NCBI GenBank assembly: GCA_041653875.1
Contig: JBAZEM010000010.1
Span: forward strand, 1 to 64,000
Source of the DNA: VSJD01 sp041653875
GTDB taxonomy: Bacteria; Verrucomicrobiota; Kiritimatiellia; JAAZAB01
Length of the DNA: 64,000 nucleotides
Direction of reading: 5' to 3'
The notes beneath the pieces were generated by a model. The model was not told where the DNA came from and searched no databases. It worked only from the letters and a program-made list of their open reading frames with translations. Numbering within the stretch: position 1 is the stretch's first letter; every line of letters starts with the position of its first letter. Made by a program: the position numbers and the translations under genes. Below, one piece after another: positions 7,710-16,501 of this stretch.

Positions 7710-8108
7710 ATGACTATTTATCGTAAATCATGCCTAATCGCATTGTTGGTTGTGGCGGTGTCGGGTCTGCGTGTGACGGCCGCCGAAGACCAGGCGGATG
7801 TCCCGCTGCGGATGGCCAACGGCACGGTTATTGAGGGGACGATGCAGGAAGCGACGCCGGAAGGCCTGGTGATCCAAGGGGAAAAGGGTAAATACACCGC
7901 GCCCTGGAAGTATCTCTCGGCCGGCACGCGCTACCGTTATGAGCTTCCAATGCTGGCGGCGCAGGAAGCGGCCCGTTCCAATGCTCTCCAAAAAGCGCAA
8001 GCCGCCGCAGCAGCCAGTAATGCCGCCACACCTAAGGCCGCCGCAACCAAGGCGACCGGCGCCAAAGCCGGGGGGGTTGTCTCGAATAAACCGCCCGCCA
8101 GGAAGTGA
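7710..8108 (+). CDS. small exported protein of unknown function
   Basis: About 132 residues. The start MTIYRKSCLIALLVVAVSG then VTAAED is a typical Sec signal peptide with likely cleavage near AAE. The mature part has a short beta-like region (RMANGTVIEGTMQEATPEGL, YTAPWKYLSAG) and a low-complexity Ala/Lys tail. The pattern in the first part recalls small proteins that bind or present a surface through an SH3-like fold, but I do not recognise a family. ATG 7710 has a weak GGAT ribosome-binding site; an in-frame ATG at 7698 is also possible. It stands alone. Confidence 0.55.
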   Translation: MTIYRKSCLIALLVVAVSGLRVTAAEDQADVPLRMANGTVIEGTMQEATPEGLVIQGEKGKYTAPWKYLSAGTRYRYELPMLAAQEAARSNALQKAQAAAAASNAATPKAAATKATGAKAGGVVSNKPPARK

Positions 8109-8195
8109 CAAGCCAGACACCGGACGACAGATGTCGGAGGTCAGAGGTCAGAAAAAAATCCGATGTCCGTCTTCCGCCTTTCAGACTCCGGTCTG

Positions 8196-9032
8196 TCATC
8201 CGCCGTCCGTCGTCTGCCGCCCGTTTTTAATCAGCCGGCGCTGTCTTACCGCTTCGAACATCAGGATCGTTGTGGCTGTGGCCACGTTGAGCGAATCGGC
8301 CTGACCGTGCATGGGGATGCGTACTTTCAGATCGGCTTCTTGCATCCATAGACCGCTCAGGCCGTATTGTTCGGCGCCGACAACGATCGCGGCGCCCGCG
8401 CGCAAATCCACGTCCGTATAATCTTTTTCCGCATGCGGACTGGCCGCCAATATCTGAATTTGGTTATGCCGCAGCCATTTTAGCGCCTCGGCGGATGAGG
8501 TTTCCGCGACGGGCAGGGAAAAAAGCGCCCCGGTGCTGGCGCGCACGACGTTGGGATTGTGGATGTCCGTGCACTGGTCGCAGACGATCACGGCTGCGGC
8601 GCCGGCGGCATCCGCCGAGCGCAGGATCGTGCCCAGGTTGCCGGGTTTTTCGATGGCTTCGGCGACAATGAGGAGCGGCCGCTCCGGGAGTTTCAGGTCC
8701 GACAATGCCGGATGGACCTGCGGGAGAACAGCCAGCAGTCCTTCCGGCCGTTCGCGGTAGGCCATTTTTGCGAAGACCGGCGGTGTGCAGGGCGCAATTT
8801 CGGCGCCGGCTTGCCGGCATCGCTCGATCAACTCCGGCTCGTTCTTGCCAAGAAAGAGCGCTTCGCAGACAAACAGGGTTGCCGGACGGCGGTTGTTATC
8901 CAAGGCGCGCCTGAGTTCCCGGTAGCCTTCCACGATGAACAGCTCCTGCGCGTCGCGGTGCGAGCGCTGGCGGAGTTTGACCGCCTCTTTCACGCGCGGA
9001 TTTTGCAGGCTGGCTATCAGGTTGGAGGTCAT
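8196..9032 (-). CDS. TrmH/SpoU-family rRNA/tRNA 2'-O-methyltransferase
   Basis: 278 residues. The N-terminal part is the substrate-binding region found in 23S rRNA methyltransferases of this family (NPRVKEAVKLRQRSH, FIVEGYRELRRAL). The C-terminal SPOUT domain has the three knot motifs: EKPGNLGTILRSADAAG (~130), IVVGAEQYGLS (~218) and IPMHGQADSLNVATATTI (~240). It should use S-adenosylmethionine to methylate a ribose 2'-OH. The exact nucleotide target cannot be read from sequence. It is convergent with the preceding small gene and divergent from ispD. Confidence 0.9.
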   Translation of the reverse strand: MTSNLIASLQNPRVKEAVKLRQRSHRDAQELFIVEGYRELRRALDNNRRPATLFVCEALFLGKNEPELIERCRQAGAEIAPCTPPVFAKMAYRERPEGLLAVLPQVHPALSDLKLPERPLLIVAEAIEKPGNLGTILRSADAAGAAAVIVCDQCTDIHNPNVVRASTGALFSLPVAETSSAEALKWLRHNQIQILAASPHAEKDYTDVDLRAGAAIVVGAEQYGLSGLWMQEADLKVRIPMHGQADSLNVATATTILMFEAVRQRRLIKNGRQTTDGG

Positions 9033-9122
9033 GGCTTTCCTTTGAATATAACGTAAAGGCGCGCGGACGCAAAGCGCGGATATTGCCGGGCGCCCCGCGT
9101 TTTTATGCCCCTAAATTTGGGA

Positions 9123-9150
9123 TTGACTTTTAAACCGTAGTCGTTAGCAT
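9123..9150 (+). promoter_or_regulatory. candidate promoter for ispD
   Basis: TTGACT (9123-9128), a 16-base spacer and TAGCAT (9145-9150) lie about 45 bases ahead of the ispD start. Confidence 0.4.
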
Positions 9151-9194
9151 TAGTGCTTCCATGGGGCGACCAGATTATTTATAGCCGATCTATT

Positions 9195-9872
9195 ATGAAC
9201 AGCGGAATTATTGTTGCGGGCGGGAAGGGCGAGCGCATGGGGCCGGACGTTGACAAGGCCTTTCTCAGCTTGGGGGCCAAGCCGGTGCTGGTGTATTCCC
9301 TGCTGGCCTTCGAAAAATGTCCGGATATCGACGAGGTGGTCCTGGTGGTTCGCAAGGAGCGCGTCGAAGCCGCGCGTTGCGCCGTGCAGATGTTCGGATG
9401 CAAGAAGGCGATCAAAATCGTTGCCGGCGGCAATCAGCGCCAGCAGTCGGTGGCCAACGGTTTGGCTGAAATCAGCGCCGAGTCCGAAGTGGTTGCCGTG
9501 CATGACGGCGCCCGTCCCTGCGTGACGATCGACCTGATCTCCGAAACCGTCAAATCCGCCCGCCAATACGGCTCCGGTGTGGCGGCCGTCAAGATCACGG
9601 ATACCGTCAAGGAAGTTGACAAGGGGCTGATCATTTCCAAAACCATCGACCGCACCAAGCTGTGGCGCGTCCAAACGCCCCAGGCGTTCAAAGTCGCCCT
9701 GCTCCGCAAAGCCTTCGAGTTGGTGGCAAAAAAGAAAATCAAGGTTACGGATGAAGCCTCATCCGTCGAATTGATCTGCAACGATGTGCGGCTGGTGCAA
9801 TCCAGTTCGTCCAATATCAAAATTACATCGCCCGACGACCTGGTGCTGGCGGCGGCGTTAATGCGCCTGTAG
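9195..9872 (+). CDS. ispD: 2-C-methyl-D-erythritol 4-phosphate cytidylyltransferase
   Basis: 225 residues, normal for IspD, which joins CTP to methylerythritol phosphate in the non-mevalonate isoprenoid pathway. Seen: the nucleotide-binding GGKGERMG loop at the start, HDGARPCV (~100), KITDTVKEV, the TPQAF segment and TDEASSVE, ending with NIKITSPDDL, all in family order. MNSGIIVAGG from ATG 9195 is the natural N-terminus; the open frame begins 42 bp earlier. There is no strong ribosome-binding site. No ispF follows, so the two steps are not fused or adjacent here. Confidence 0.95.
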   Translation: MNSGIIVAGGKGERMGPDVDKAFLSLGAKPVLVYSLLAFEKCPDIDEVVLVVRKERVEAARCAVQMFGCKKAIKIVAGGNQRQQSVANGLAEISAESEVVAVHDGARPCVTIDLISETVKSARQYGSGVAAVKITDTVKEVDKGLIISKTIDRTKLWRVQTPQAFKVALLRKAFELVAKKKIKVTDEASSVELICNDVRLVQSSSSNIKITSPDDLVLAAALMRL

Positions 9873-10007
9873 GCCGGGGGGTCGCTCCCCGCGCGCGGGA
9901 CACCCGGCGGGAAGTGCCATAGGCAGGTTGCCGATTTTTATATCGAATTTCCCAACCATGAACCTCTTAACCGTGAACCATTGAACCATGCCAGAAGGCG
10001 TGTCATT

Positions 10008-10739
10008 ATGAGCGGCCCGATTTGCGCCATACTCAGCGATATTCACGGCAATTGGGAAGGCTTGACGGCGGTGCTCAAGGATGCCGCCGACCAGCATGTC
10101 ACCCGCTATGTCTGCCTGGGCGACATCGTCGGTTATAATGCCAACCCGACCGAATGCCTGGAGCGGGTTCGCGAACTCGGTTGTGTCACGGTTAGCGGCA
10201 ACCATGACCATTATTGTTCGTTTGACGACGACTTGACCGGGTTCCATCCTCTGGCGGCGGACGCCGTGGACTGGACTCGCCGGCAGCTTTCGGCGGACCA
10301 GCAGAAATTCCTGGCCGAGCTTCCCATGATCCAGCGGGTGGAGAATTTTACGATCGTGCACAGCACCCTCGACATGCCGGAGATGTGGGGTTACGTGTTC
10401 GAGAGCCTGGAGGCCGAGGCCAGTTTCAATTATCAGATGACAACGGTTTGCTTCTATGGCCATACTCATGTGCCGCTGGCCTTCGAGAAAGCCGGCGAAA
10501 TCACCGGCGGTGTTTATGCCCGCCTGAACATCAGCCTGGAAAAGAAATATTTGGTCAATGTCGGCAGTATCGGTCAGCCGCGCGATGGCGATTCCCGCGC
10601 GGCCTACGCGATTTACGATATGGAAAAAAAGGAAATCCAACTGCGGCGCGTGCCCTACGACATCGCCACCGCCCAGGAAAAAATCAGAAAAGCGCGCCTG
10701 CCCGAGCGGCTCGCCGCGCGCCTGGCGATCGGACGCTGA
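10008..10739 (+). CDS. YfcE-like metallophosphoesterase
   Basis: 243 residues with the calcineurin-like metal-binding signatures in order: SDIHGNW (D/H), CLGDIVGY, SGNHDHY and YGHTHVP. Proteins of this architecture hydrolyse phosphodiesters with two metal ions; many are predicted but few have known physiological substrates. The length fits the single-domain family. The start MSGPICAI at 10008 follows an AAGG some ten bases upstream. The preceding 60 bases contain a GAACC-type short-period repeat. No operon partner is evident. Confidence 0.88.
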   Translation: MSGPICAILSDIHGNWEGLTAVLKDAADQHVTRYVCLGDIVGYNANPTECLERVRELGCVTVSGNHDHYCSFDDDLTGFHPLAADAVDWTRRQLSADQQKFLAELPMIQRVENFTIVHSTLDMPEMWGYVFESLEAEASFNYQMTTVCFYGHTHVPLAFEKAGEITGGVYARLNISLEKKYLVNVGSIGQPRDGDSRAAYAIYDMEKKEIQLRRVPYDIATAQEKIRKARLPERLAARLAIGR

Positions 10740-10740
10740 G

Positions 10741-10895
10741 AAGAAATTGAGCGATTCAGTGATTGAGTGATTTAGCAATTGAAGATGAGCGTTGTTTCGA
10801 TCGCCGCGCCGAAGCTCCGTTGCTTAAATCACTGAATCGCGAAATCGCTGAATTTCTCGAATCGTTGAGTCACTAAATCGTTCAATCGTTACATT
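10741..10895. repeat. short-period degenerate repeat with inverted arms (AATC/GATT type)
   Basis: About 40 bp of degenerate units such as GATTGAGTGATT lie at 10741-10785, and complementary units (CACTGAATCGCG, CAATCGTT) at 10830-10892, with a non-repetitive middle. The arms can pair into a long imperfect hairpin. The same flavour recurs inside rsmA (18335-18380) and at 32757-32812. Confidence 0.65.
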
Positions 10896-10913
10896 CTTTG
10901 AAAGGAGATGACC

Positions 10914-11084
10914 ATGGCCTATGCGATTTCAGACAAGTGCGTTGCCTGCGGCAAGTGCGAAGAGGTTTGCCCGGTGGAAGCCATTTCCAAGGGCGAGAAG
11001 AAATATGCCATCGATGCGGACACCTGCGTGAGTTGCGGACAATGCGTTGACGCGTGTCCCTCGGAAGCCATTGCGGAAGTTTAA
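10914..11084 (+). CDS. 2[4Fe-4S] ferredoxin
   Basis: A 56-residue protein with two perfect cluster motifs: CVACGKCEEVCP near residue 9 and CVSCGQCVDACP near residue 39, each followed by an Ala-Ile helix start. This is the classic clostridial-type bacterial ferredoxin, a small cytoplasmic electron carrier. ATG 10914 follows a strong AAGGAGATG ribosome-binding site. The stop is five bases before the lysS ATG, so the two are probably co-transcribed although functionally unrelated. Confidence 0.95.
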   Translation: MAYAISDKCVACGKCEEVCPVEAISKGEKKYAIDADTCVSCGQCVDACPSEAIAEV

Positions 11085-11089
11085 TCCCC

Positions 11090-12559
11090 ATGACGGAACC
11101 CTCTGCACAGCCCGTGGCGGACCCCTGCCCGGACGGCGGCGATGGCGAACAACGACTGCTTAAGCTCCGGCGGTTGGCGGCCGCCGGCTTCGCGCCGTTC
11201 GGCCAGGCCTTTCATAATACCCGCTTACTGGCGGATCTGCGCGCGCATTTCCAGGAAGGCTTGGGCGTTCGCACGGCCGGCCGCCTGATGACCGTCCGCG
11301 ACATGGGCAAAAGCATTTTCGCCGATTTGCGCGATGGCAGCGATCGCTTCCAGCTCTACGCGGGCAAATCCCATACCGCCGAGTTCGACGTTTTCAAGCA
11401 CCAGCTCGATGCCGGCGACCTGATTGGCGTGGAAGGCGAGTTGTTTACCACGCGCATGGGAGAGCCGACGATTCGCATCCTGAAATGGACGCTCTTGTCC
11501 AAAGCCCTGCGCCCGTTGCCGGAAAAATGGCACGGGCTTAAAGACGTTGAAATCCGTTACCGCCAACGCTACCTCGACCTGGTTGCCAATCCCGAGGTGC
11601 GCCGGCTCTTTGACCAGCGCTCGCAGGCCGTGCGCGCAATCCGCGAGTTCCTGTGGGCCAGGGGTTTTTGCGAAGTGGAAACGCCGATGATGCAGGCGCA
11701 GGCCGGCGGCGCGGCGGCGCGGCCGTTCAAGACCCGTTACACGGCCCTGAGCACGGATATGTTTTTACGCATCGCGCCGGAACTGTACCTGAAACGCCTG
11801 CTGGTGGGCGGGTTTGACAAGGTCTTCGAGCTCAATCGCAATTTCCGCAACGAGGGCCTCTCCAAAACGCATAACCCCGAGTTCACCATGCTGGAGGTGT
11901 ACCAGGCCTGGTCGGACCGCCGGGGCATGCAGGCGCTCGTGCAGGAATTGATCGTCAATGTGGCGCAAAAGGTGGTTGGCGACCTGCAGGTTGGTCAGGA
12001 CGCAAACCGGATCGACCTTGTCCCGCCCTGGCGCGAAGTCGCTTATCGCGATCTGATCCTGGAAAAAGCCGGCGCGGATTGGTATGACCTCGCGCCGGAC
12101 GCGGCCCGGTCGCGCGCGGCCAGCCTGGGTCTGGCAATCGATCCGGCCTGGCCCATGCCCCAGATCACGCATGAAATTTACGAGAAACTTGTTGAACGCA
12201 CGCTTCAGAATCCGACCTTTGTGACGCGCCTGCCGCGCGAGCTTGTGCCGCTGGCTAAAGTCTGCGCGGACGACGATCGTGTCGTGGACGTGTTCGAGCT
12301 GGTCATCGGCGGCAAGGAAATTGCCCCGGGTTACTCGGAACTGAACGATCCCCTCGAACAACGCAAACGGCTTGAAGCGCAGTCGGGCGCCGAGGCCCAA
12401 AAGGTGGACGAGGAGTTCCTGCTGGCCCTCGAACACGGCATGCCGCCGGCCGGCGGCTTGGGGCTCGGAATTGACCGCCTGATTATGGTCCTGACCGGCG
12501 CGGAAACCATCCGCGACGTCATCCTCTTCCCGCAGTTGCGGCCGAAGAGCGAGCCGTGA
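11090..12559 (+). CDS. lysS: lysyl-tRNA synthetase, class II
   Basis: 489 residues. N-terminal OB-fold anticodon-binding domain (~50-165, with TAGRLMTVRDMGKSIFADL), then the class II catalytic domain: motif 1 region (FLWARGFCEVETPMMQ), motif 2 (FRNEGLSKTHNPEFTMLE) and motif 3 (GLGLGIDRLIMVLTG). These features and the spacing separate it from aspartyl and asparaginyl enzymes. It charges tRNA-Lys. The N-terminus is shorter than in some bacteria. It follows the ferredoxin gene by five bases. Confidence 0.96.
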   Translation: MTEPSAQPVADPCPDGGDGEQRLLKLRRLAAAGFAPFGQAFHNTRLLADLRAHFQEGLGVRTAGRLMTVRDMGKSIFADLRDGSDRFQLYAGKSHTAEFDVFKHQLDAGDLIGVEGELFTTRMGEPTIRILKWTLLSKALRPLPEKWHGLKDVEIRYRQRYLDLVANPEVRRLFDQRSQAVRAIREFLWARGFCEVETPMMQAQAGGAAARPFKTRYTALSTDMFLRIAPELYLKRLLVGGFDKVFELNRNFRNEGLSKTHNPEFTMLEVYQAWSDRRGMQALVQELIVNVAQKVVGDLQVGQDANRIDLVPPWREVAYRDLILEKAGADWYDLAPDAARSRAASLGLAIDPAWPMPQITHEIYEKLVERTLQNPTFVTRLPRELVPLAKVCADDDRVVDVFELVIGGKEIAPGYSELNDPLEQRKRLEAQSGAEAQKVDEEFLLALEHGMPPAGGLGLGIDRLIMVLTGAETIRDVILFPQLRPKSEP

Positions 12560-12584
12560 AGCGGCAATCAATTGTAACAACTCA

Positions 12585-12800
12585 GGTAGTCAGGAGTCAG
12601 AATTCAGAACACAATACGCAAGAATCAGCATTGAAAATCGTAATGGGCATTCCGCCAAAACAATGCGTTTATCACCTGTTCTCTTCGTATTCTCTTGGAC
12701 CATACGGGGTTCTTTATTCTGACTACTGACTACTGACTTCTGAATTCTGGCTCACCGAACACCGAACATCGAACACCGAACACTGAACACCGGTCGCATC
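12585..12800. repeat. inverted-arm repeat element with conserved core (copy 1)
   Basis: The left arm carries GTCAG-type units with CAGAATTCAG near 12595-12608. The right arm (12718-12748) has CTGACTACTGAC units and CTGAATTCTG, its complement. Between is a core with ATACGCAAGAATC and its near-complement GTTCTCTTCGTATTC. A clearly related core lies at 32419-32540. Directly after the right arm, 12750-12795 is a GAACACC/GAACATC tandem repeat reaching almost to the lolC/E start. Confidence 0.7.
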
Positions 12801-12806
12801 TTTCCC

Positions 12807-14042
12807 ATGCTTCCCTTCTCCCTATTCATGGCGCTCAAGTATATGAAACCGAAGCGCACCTGGCTTTCGGTGATTTCCATCATCTCGGTCATCGGCGTCA
12901 TGCTGGGCGTGGCCGTCCTCGTGATCGTGCTCTCCGTCATGAGCGGGTTCGACGACATGTGGCGCGACAAGATCCTGGGATTCGATGCGCATGTGACGGT
13001 TACCCGCTCGGGGGTAATCGACGACGCCGACCGCCTGGCTGAGGCGGTCAACGCCGTTCCGGGCGTCGTCGGCGTGGCGCCCTATGTCCAGGGCCTGGTC
13101 TTTGTCCAGCACAACGGGATTGTGCATACCCCGGTAATGCGCGGCGTCGATATCGAGCGTGAAAAACAGGTCAGCCAGTTGCCCCGCCACATGGTGGCCG
13201 GCCGGTTCGAGATGGGCGAGGACGACGTCATCATCGGCCGCGAACTCGCCCGGCGCCTGGACCTCGCCGTGGGCGACAAACTGCTGGTCTATTCTCCGCA
13301 GAGCTTCATCGCCGGCAAGGACGAAATCAGCCTGCCGACGGAAATGAGCGTGTCCGGTATTTTCGAGATCGGCATGTGGGAATACGATGTCGGGTTCATC
13401 CTGATGCCCCTGGCGGCCGCCCAGGAATTATATGGTCTTAACAATGGCATTCATGCCCTGCGGGTCATGACGGCCGACCCGTTCCAGGCGCATAGCGTGG
13501 CCGGGCGCATCGCCGGGAGTTTGCGCGGGGAATATCCGGACCTGCGCGTCCAGACCTGGATGGACTTGAACCGCCAGCTTTTCGATGCCCTGCGGGTTGA
13601 AAAAAACATGATGTTTTTTCTGCTGATTTTCATTGTCCTGGTGGCGGCCTTTGGCATCACCAACACGCTGATCATCGTCGTGGTGCAAAAAACCAAGGAA
13701 ATCGGCCTGCTCAAGGCATTGGGCTTTCCTTCCGGCAGTATCATGCGGATCTTCTTCTGGCAAGGCTGGATTCAGGGCTTGTTCGGCACCGCGCTGGGCA
13801 TCGCCCTGGGGCTTGTGACTCTGTATTACCGTAACGGCCTCATGCGCGGCATGGCGGCGGTCTGCCGCATGGAGCTTCTGCCCAAGGAGTTGTATCATCT
13901 GAGCGAAATTCCGTCCCGCACGGCGCCGGGCGACATCGCGCTGATCGCGGTCCTGTCGCTGCTCATTTGCACCCTGGCCGGCCTGTTGCCGGCCTGGCGC
14001 GCCGCGCGCTTGAATCCGGCCGAGGCCTTGCGTTATGAATAA
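12807..14042 (+). CDS. lolC: LolC/LolE-type lipoprotein-releasing ABC permease
   Basis: 411 residues with the MacB/LolC layout: N-terminal membrane helix (~22-45, VISIISVIGVMLGVAVLVIV), a large periplasmic domain (~50-265), and three C-terminal helices (~270-400). The FNIVSSL-like coupling segment appears as FFLLIFIVLVAAFGITNTLI, and KTKEIGLLKALG is the conserved cytoplasmic loop that contacts the ATPase. It extracts lipoproteins from the inner membrane. Only one permease is present, so the complex is likely a homodimer or uses a second permease encoded elsewhere. It overlaps lolD by 8 bp. Confidence 0.92.
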   Translation: MLPFSLFMALKYMKPKRTWLSVISIISVIGVMLGVAVLVIVLSVMSGFDDMWRDKILGFDAHVTVTRSGVIDDADRLAEAVNAVPGVVGVAPYVQGLVFVQHNGIVHTPVMRGVDIEREKQVSQLPRHMVAGRFEMGEDDVIIGRELARRLDLAVGDKLLVYSPQSFIAGKDEISLPTEMSVSGIFEIGMWEYDVGFILMPLAAAQELYGLNNGIHALRVMTADPFQAHSVAGRIAGSLRGEYPDLRVQTWMDLNRQLFDALRVEKNMMFFLLIFIVLVAAFGITNTLIIVVVQKTKEIGLLKALGFPSGSIMRIFFWQGWIQGLFGTALGIALGLVTLYYRNGLMRGMAAVCRMELLPKELYHLSEIPSRTAPGDIALIAVLSLLICTLAGLLPAWRAARLNPAEALRYE

Positions 14043-14748
14043 TCCGACACCATCGTTATCCGGCTTGCCGGAGGGCAAAAATATTCTGCAGGTCGAGCGC
14101 CTGCGCAAGACCTATATGCTCGGCCGCTCCGCGATCCCCGTTCTGCGGGATGTGTCCCTGGCCGTGCGCGCGGGCGAGGTCGTTTCGATTATCGGCGCCA
14201 GCGGCTCGGGCAAAAGCACGCTCCTGCATATCCTCGGCGCGCTCGATCAGCCCAGCGACGGCACGGTGAAATTCCAGGGGCGCGATTTATATGCGCTCTC
14301 CGCTGTCCAGCGCACGGTTGTGCGCTCCCGGCAAATCGGGTTTGTGTTCCAGTTTTATCATCTCCTGCCGGAGCTCGACGTTCTGGAAAACGTCATGCTG
14401 CCGGCGTTGAGCAGGAACGCTCCCTCCGGCATGCGCGACCGCGCCCAGTCCCTGCTGGAGGCGGTCGGCCTGGCCGGCCGCGCCAATCACTTGCCGATGG
14501 AACTCTCCGGCGGCGAGCAACAACGCGCGGCCCTGGCGCGGGCCTTGATGAACCAGCCCGACCTGGTGCTGGCCGATGAGCCCACCGGCAACCTGGATTC
14601 CGTGACGGGCGCCCAGGTGCTGGAGTTTCTGTTCGCGCTCGCCCGCGGCGAAGGGCGGACGCTCATCCTGGTGACGCACAATATCGCCGTGGCCCGCCTG
14701 TGCGACCGCGTCCTGGAACTCAAGGACGGCTGCCTGCAAGGCGCGTAG
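14035..14748 (+). CDS. lolD: LolD-type lipoprotein ABC transporter ATPase
   Basis: 237 residues. Walker A GASGSGKST (~60-68), Q-loop (FVFQFYHLLPEL), signature LSGGEQQRAALARAL (~160), Walker B LVLADEPTG and switch His (LVTHN) are intact. The LLPEL/ENVMLPAL stretch is characteristic of the LolD/MacB subfamily rather than importers. It powers the adjacent permease. Start ATG 14035 lies inside the last codons of lolC, which indicates translational coupling. Confidence 0.95.
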   Translation: MNNPTPSLSGLPEGKNILQVERLRKTYMLGRSAIPVLRDVSLAVRAGEVVSIIGASGSGKSTLLHILGALDQPSDGTVKFQGRDLYALSAVQRTVVRSRQIGFVFQFYHLLPELDVLENVMLPALSRNAPSGMRDRAQSLLEAVGLAGRANHLPMELSGGEQQRAALARALMNQPDLVLADEPTGNLDSVTGAQVLEFLFALARGEGRTLILVTHNIAVARLCDRVLELKDGCLQGA

Positions 14749-14756
14749 AGCGCCAA

Positions 14757-15012
14757 TTGCGGATTTCCGATTTATGATTACGGATTGGAATCCTCCAACT
14801 TCTCCGCCGCAGGTCCATATCGTGAACCGGCAAGTTGCCGCTGAAACCGACCCCTAAAATCCGAAATCAACAATCATCAATCCGCAATTCGAGGCCCCTC
14901 TGCATGCTTGACCCGCCGCCTACACGGTATATGATAGCGGCATGGTTTACGGTTTATTGGTTTATCAGCCTCTTAACCGTTGAACCTTGAACCTCTAAAC
15001 CGTGAACCTTGT
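14757..15012. repeat. two short-period repeat blocks between lolD and pdxJ
   Basis: 14757-14790 carries GGATTTCCGATT-like units and 14855-14892 their complements (AAATCCGAAATC, CAATCCGCAATTC), forming an inverted pair around a unique middle. 14965-15010 is a separate GAACC-type block (TTGAACCTTGAACC). No gene is visible in the whole 277-bp gap. Confidence 0.6.
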
Positions 15013-15025
15013 TGCATCCAAATCC

Positions 15026-15763
15026 ATGAATACCCACAAACTGAAATTGGGCGTGAACATCGATCATGTCGCCACCTTGCGCCAGGCGCGCGGCACGGCG
15101 TATCCCAACCCGCTGGACGCGGCGCGGCTTTGCGAAGCCGCCGGCGCGCACGGCATCACCGTGCACCTGCGCGAAGATCGCCGTCATATCCAGGACCACG
15201 ATGTTTTTGCCTTGCGCAAGGCTCTTAAGATCCGCCTGAACCTGGAGATGGCCGCGACGCCGGAAATCATCGCCATCGCGCTGAAGGCTCGGCCGGACGA
15301 AGTTTGCCTCGTGCCGGAAAAACGGCGCGAGCTGACCACCGAGGGCGGGCTGGACGTGTTCGGCCAGTGGAAGACCATGAAAACGGCGGTTGCGCGCCTG
15401 GCCGATGCGGGCATTGCCGTGAGCCTGTTCATCGATCCCGATCGGCGTCAATTGGATGCCGCCGCGGCGGTGGGCGCGCCGGTGGTGGAACTGCACACCG
15501 GCACGTATTGCGCCGCCGCCGGGGCTGCCATCCGGCGCGAGTTAAAGCGCCTGGTGGATGGCGCGCGCTATGCCCACATCCTGGGCCTGCAGGTCAACGC
15601 CGGGCACGGCATCAATTTGGACAATATTCGCGGCGTTCTGCGCGTGCCTTATCTGGATACACTCAACATCGGGCATAGTATCGTGGCGCGCGCCGTGCTG
15701 GTGGGCATGCGCCCGGCGGTCCGCGAAATGCTGAAGGCCATGAAGGGTTACAGTTTCATGTAG
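15026..15763 (+). CDS. pdxJ: pyridoxine 5'-phosphate synthase
   Basis: 245 residues, normal for PdxJ, the TIM-barrel enzyme that condenses 1-deoxy-xylulose 5-phosphate with 3-amino-2-oxopropyl phosphate to make vitamin B6. Conserved segments: GVNIDHVATLRQARGT at the N-terminus, HLREDRRHIQDHD, NLEMAATPE, VCLVPEKR-ELTTEGG, SLFIDPD and ELHTGTY, with GLQVNAGHG near the end. ATG 15026 is the natural start. Its TAG stop codon falls within a GTAGCCGCG palindromic repeat (15759-15821), so the repeat supplies the end of the gene. Confidence 0.96.
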   Translation: MNTHKLKLGVNIDHVATLRQARGTAYPNPLDAARLCEAAGAHGITVHLREDRRHIQDHDVFALRKALKIRLNLEMAATPEIIAIALKARPDEVCLVPEKRRELTTEGGLDVFGQWKTMKTAVARLADAGIAVSLFIDPDRRQLDAAAAVGAPVVELHTGTYCAAAGAAIRRELKRLVDGARYAHILGLQVNAGHGINLDNIRGVLRVPYLDTLNIGHSIVARAVLVGMRPAVREMLKAMKGYSFM

Positions 15764-15821
15764 CCGCGGCGGTGACGCCGTGGCCGCCGAAGGAATCCAC
15801 GCCCTCACGGGCGCGGCTACA
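15759..15821. repeat. palindromic element with TGTAGCCGCG / CGCGGCTACA ends
   Basis: Ten-base outer arms (15759-15768 and 15812-15821) enclose smaller hairpins. A relative lies at 57159-57219, and many other loci hold nested palindromes of the same design with other sequences. Confidence 0.65.
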
Positions 15822-15835
15822 ACTTGGAAATTCCT

Positions 15836-16342
15836 ATGCCTCACCTCGATCCATCACCCATGTTATCCGCCGCCGGCTCGATTGTCGGCGCCGGCGTTGA
15901 CCTGGTGGAGGTGGCGCGAATTCGCCGGATGCTCGATCAGTGGGGGAGGCGCTTCACACACCGGGTCTTCCTGGAGGCCGAGCGCCGTTATTGCGAGTCC
16001 CGGCCGCACCCCTGGATGCACTATGCCGCGCGCTTTGCCGTGAAAGAAGCCGTGGCCAAGGCGTTTGGCACGGGCATCAGCCCGAAGTTGGGCTGGCAGG
16101 ATATCGAGGTGGCGGCCGATCCCGCCACCCGCGCGCCATCCGTGCGCTTCGGTCCCAAAGGTCGGATCCTGGCCGACCGGCGCGGCATCGCGCGCGTCCT
16201 GATCAGCCTTTCGCACACGCATGACTACGCCGTGGCGCAGGCCATCCTGGTGGAAGCACGTGAAGCGTTTAATCCTAAGCAAACATCCAACATCCAACAT
16301 CCAACATCCAACGTCCAACGCCGAATGAAAAACAAAAGCTAA
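15836..16342 (+). CDS. acpS: holo-[acyl-carrier-protein] synthase
   Basis: About 168 residues. AcpS transfers phosphopantetheine from CoA to acyl-carrier protein. The signature GAGVDLVEVARIRRM (metal-binding Asp), then RFAVKEAVAKAFGTG with its catalytic Lys/Glu and LSHTHDYAVAQAI, is complete by residue ~140. The last ~28 residues (SNIQHPTSN and neighbours) are translated from a CCAAC-type short-period repeat and are not part of the fold. ATG 15836 is used; ATG 15860 (MLSAAGSIV) is a good alternative. It lies between pdxJ and nnr in the order seen in many genomes. Confidence 0.93.
   Translation: MPHLDPSPMLSAAGSIVGAGVDLVEVARIRRMLDQWGRRFTHRVFLEAERRYCESRPHPWMHYAARFAVKEAVAKAFGTGISPKLGWQDIEVAADPATRAPSVRFGPKGRILADRRGIARVLISLSHTHDYAVAQAILVEAREAFNPKQTSNIQHPTSNVQRRMKNKS
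16280..16324. repeat. CCAACAT-type tandem repeat within acpS
   Basis: ACATCCAACATCC-like units repeat about five times with an 8-9 base period. The frame of acpS runs through the block and stops just after it. Confidence 0.7.
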
Positions 16343-16501
16343 GCACAGGCTTTAATAAAAGGAACAAACGATATCATAAGCAACAACGGTTGACGTCCAC
16401 GCGACTTGTTCGCCGATTTGCCCTGCCAAAGCGGTTTCACGTAGGCGATTCAGCGGAGCTTGGCAACCGCTGAACCGTGAACCTTGTGCGGAATTAAAAT
16501 C

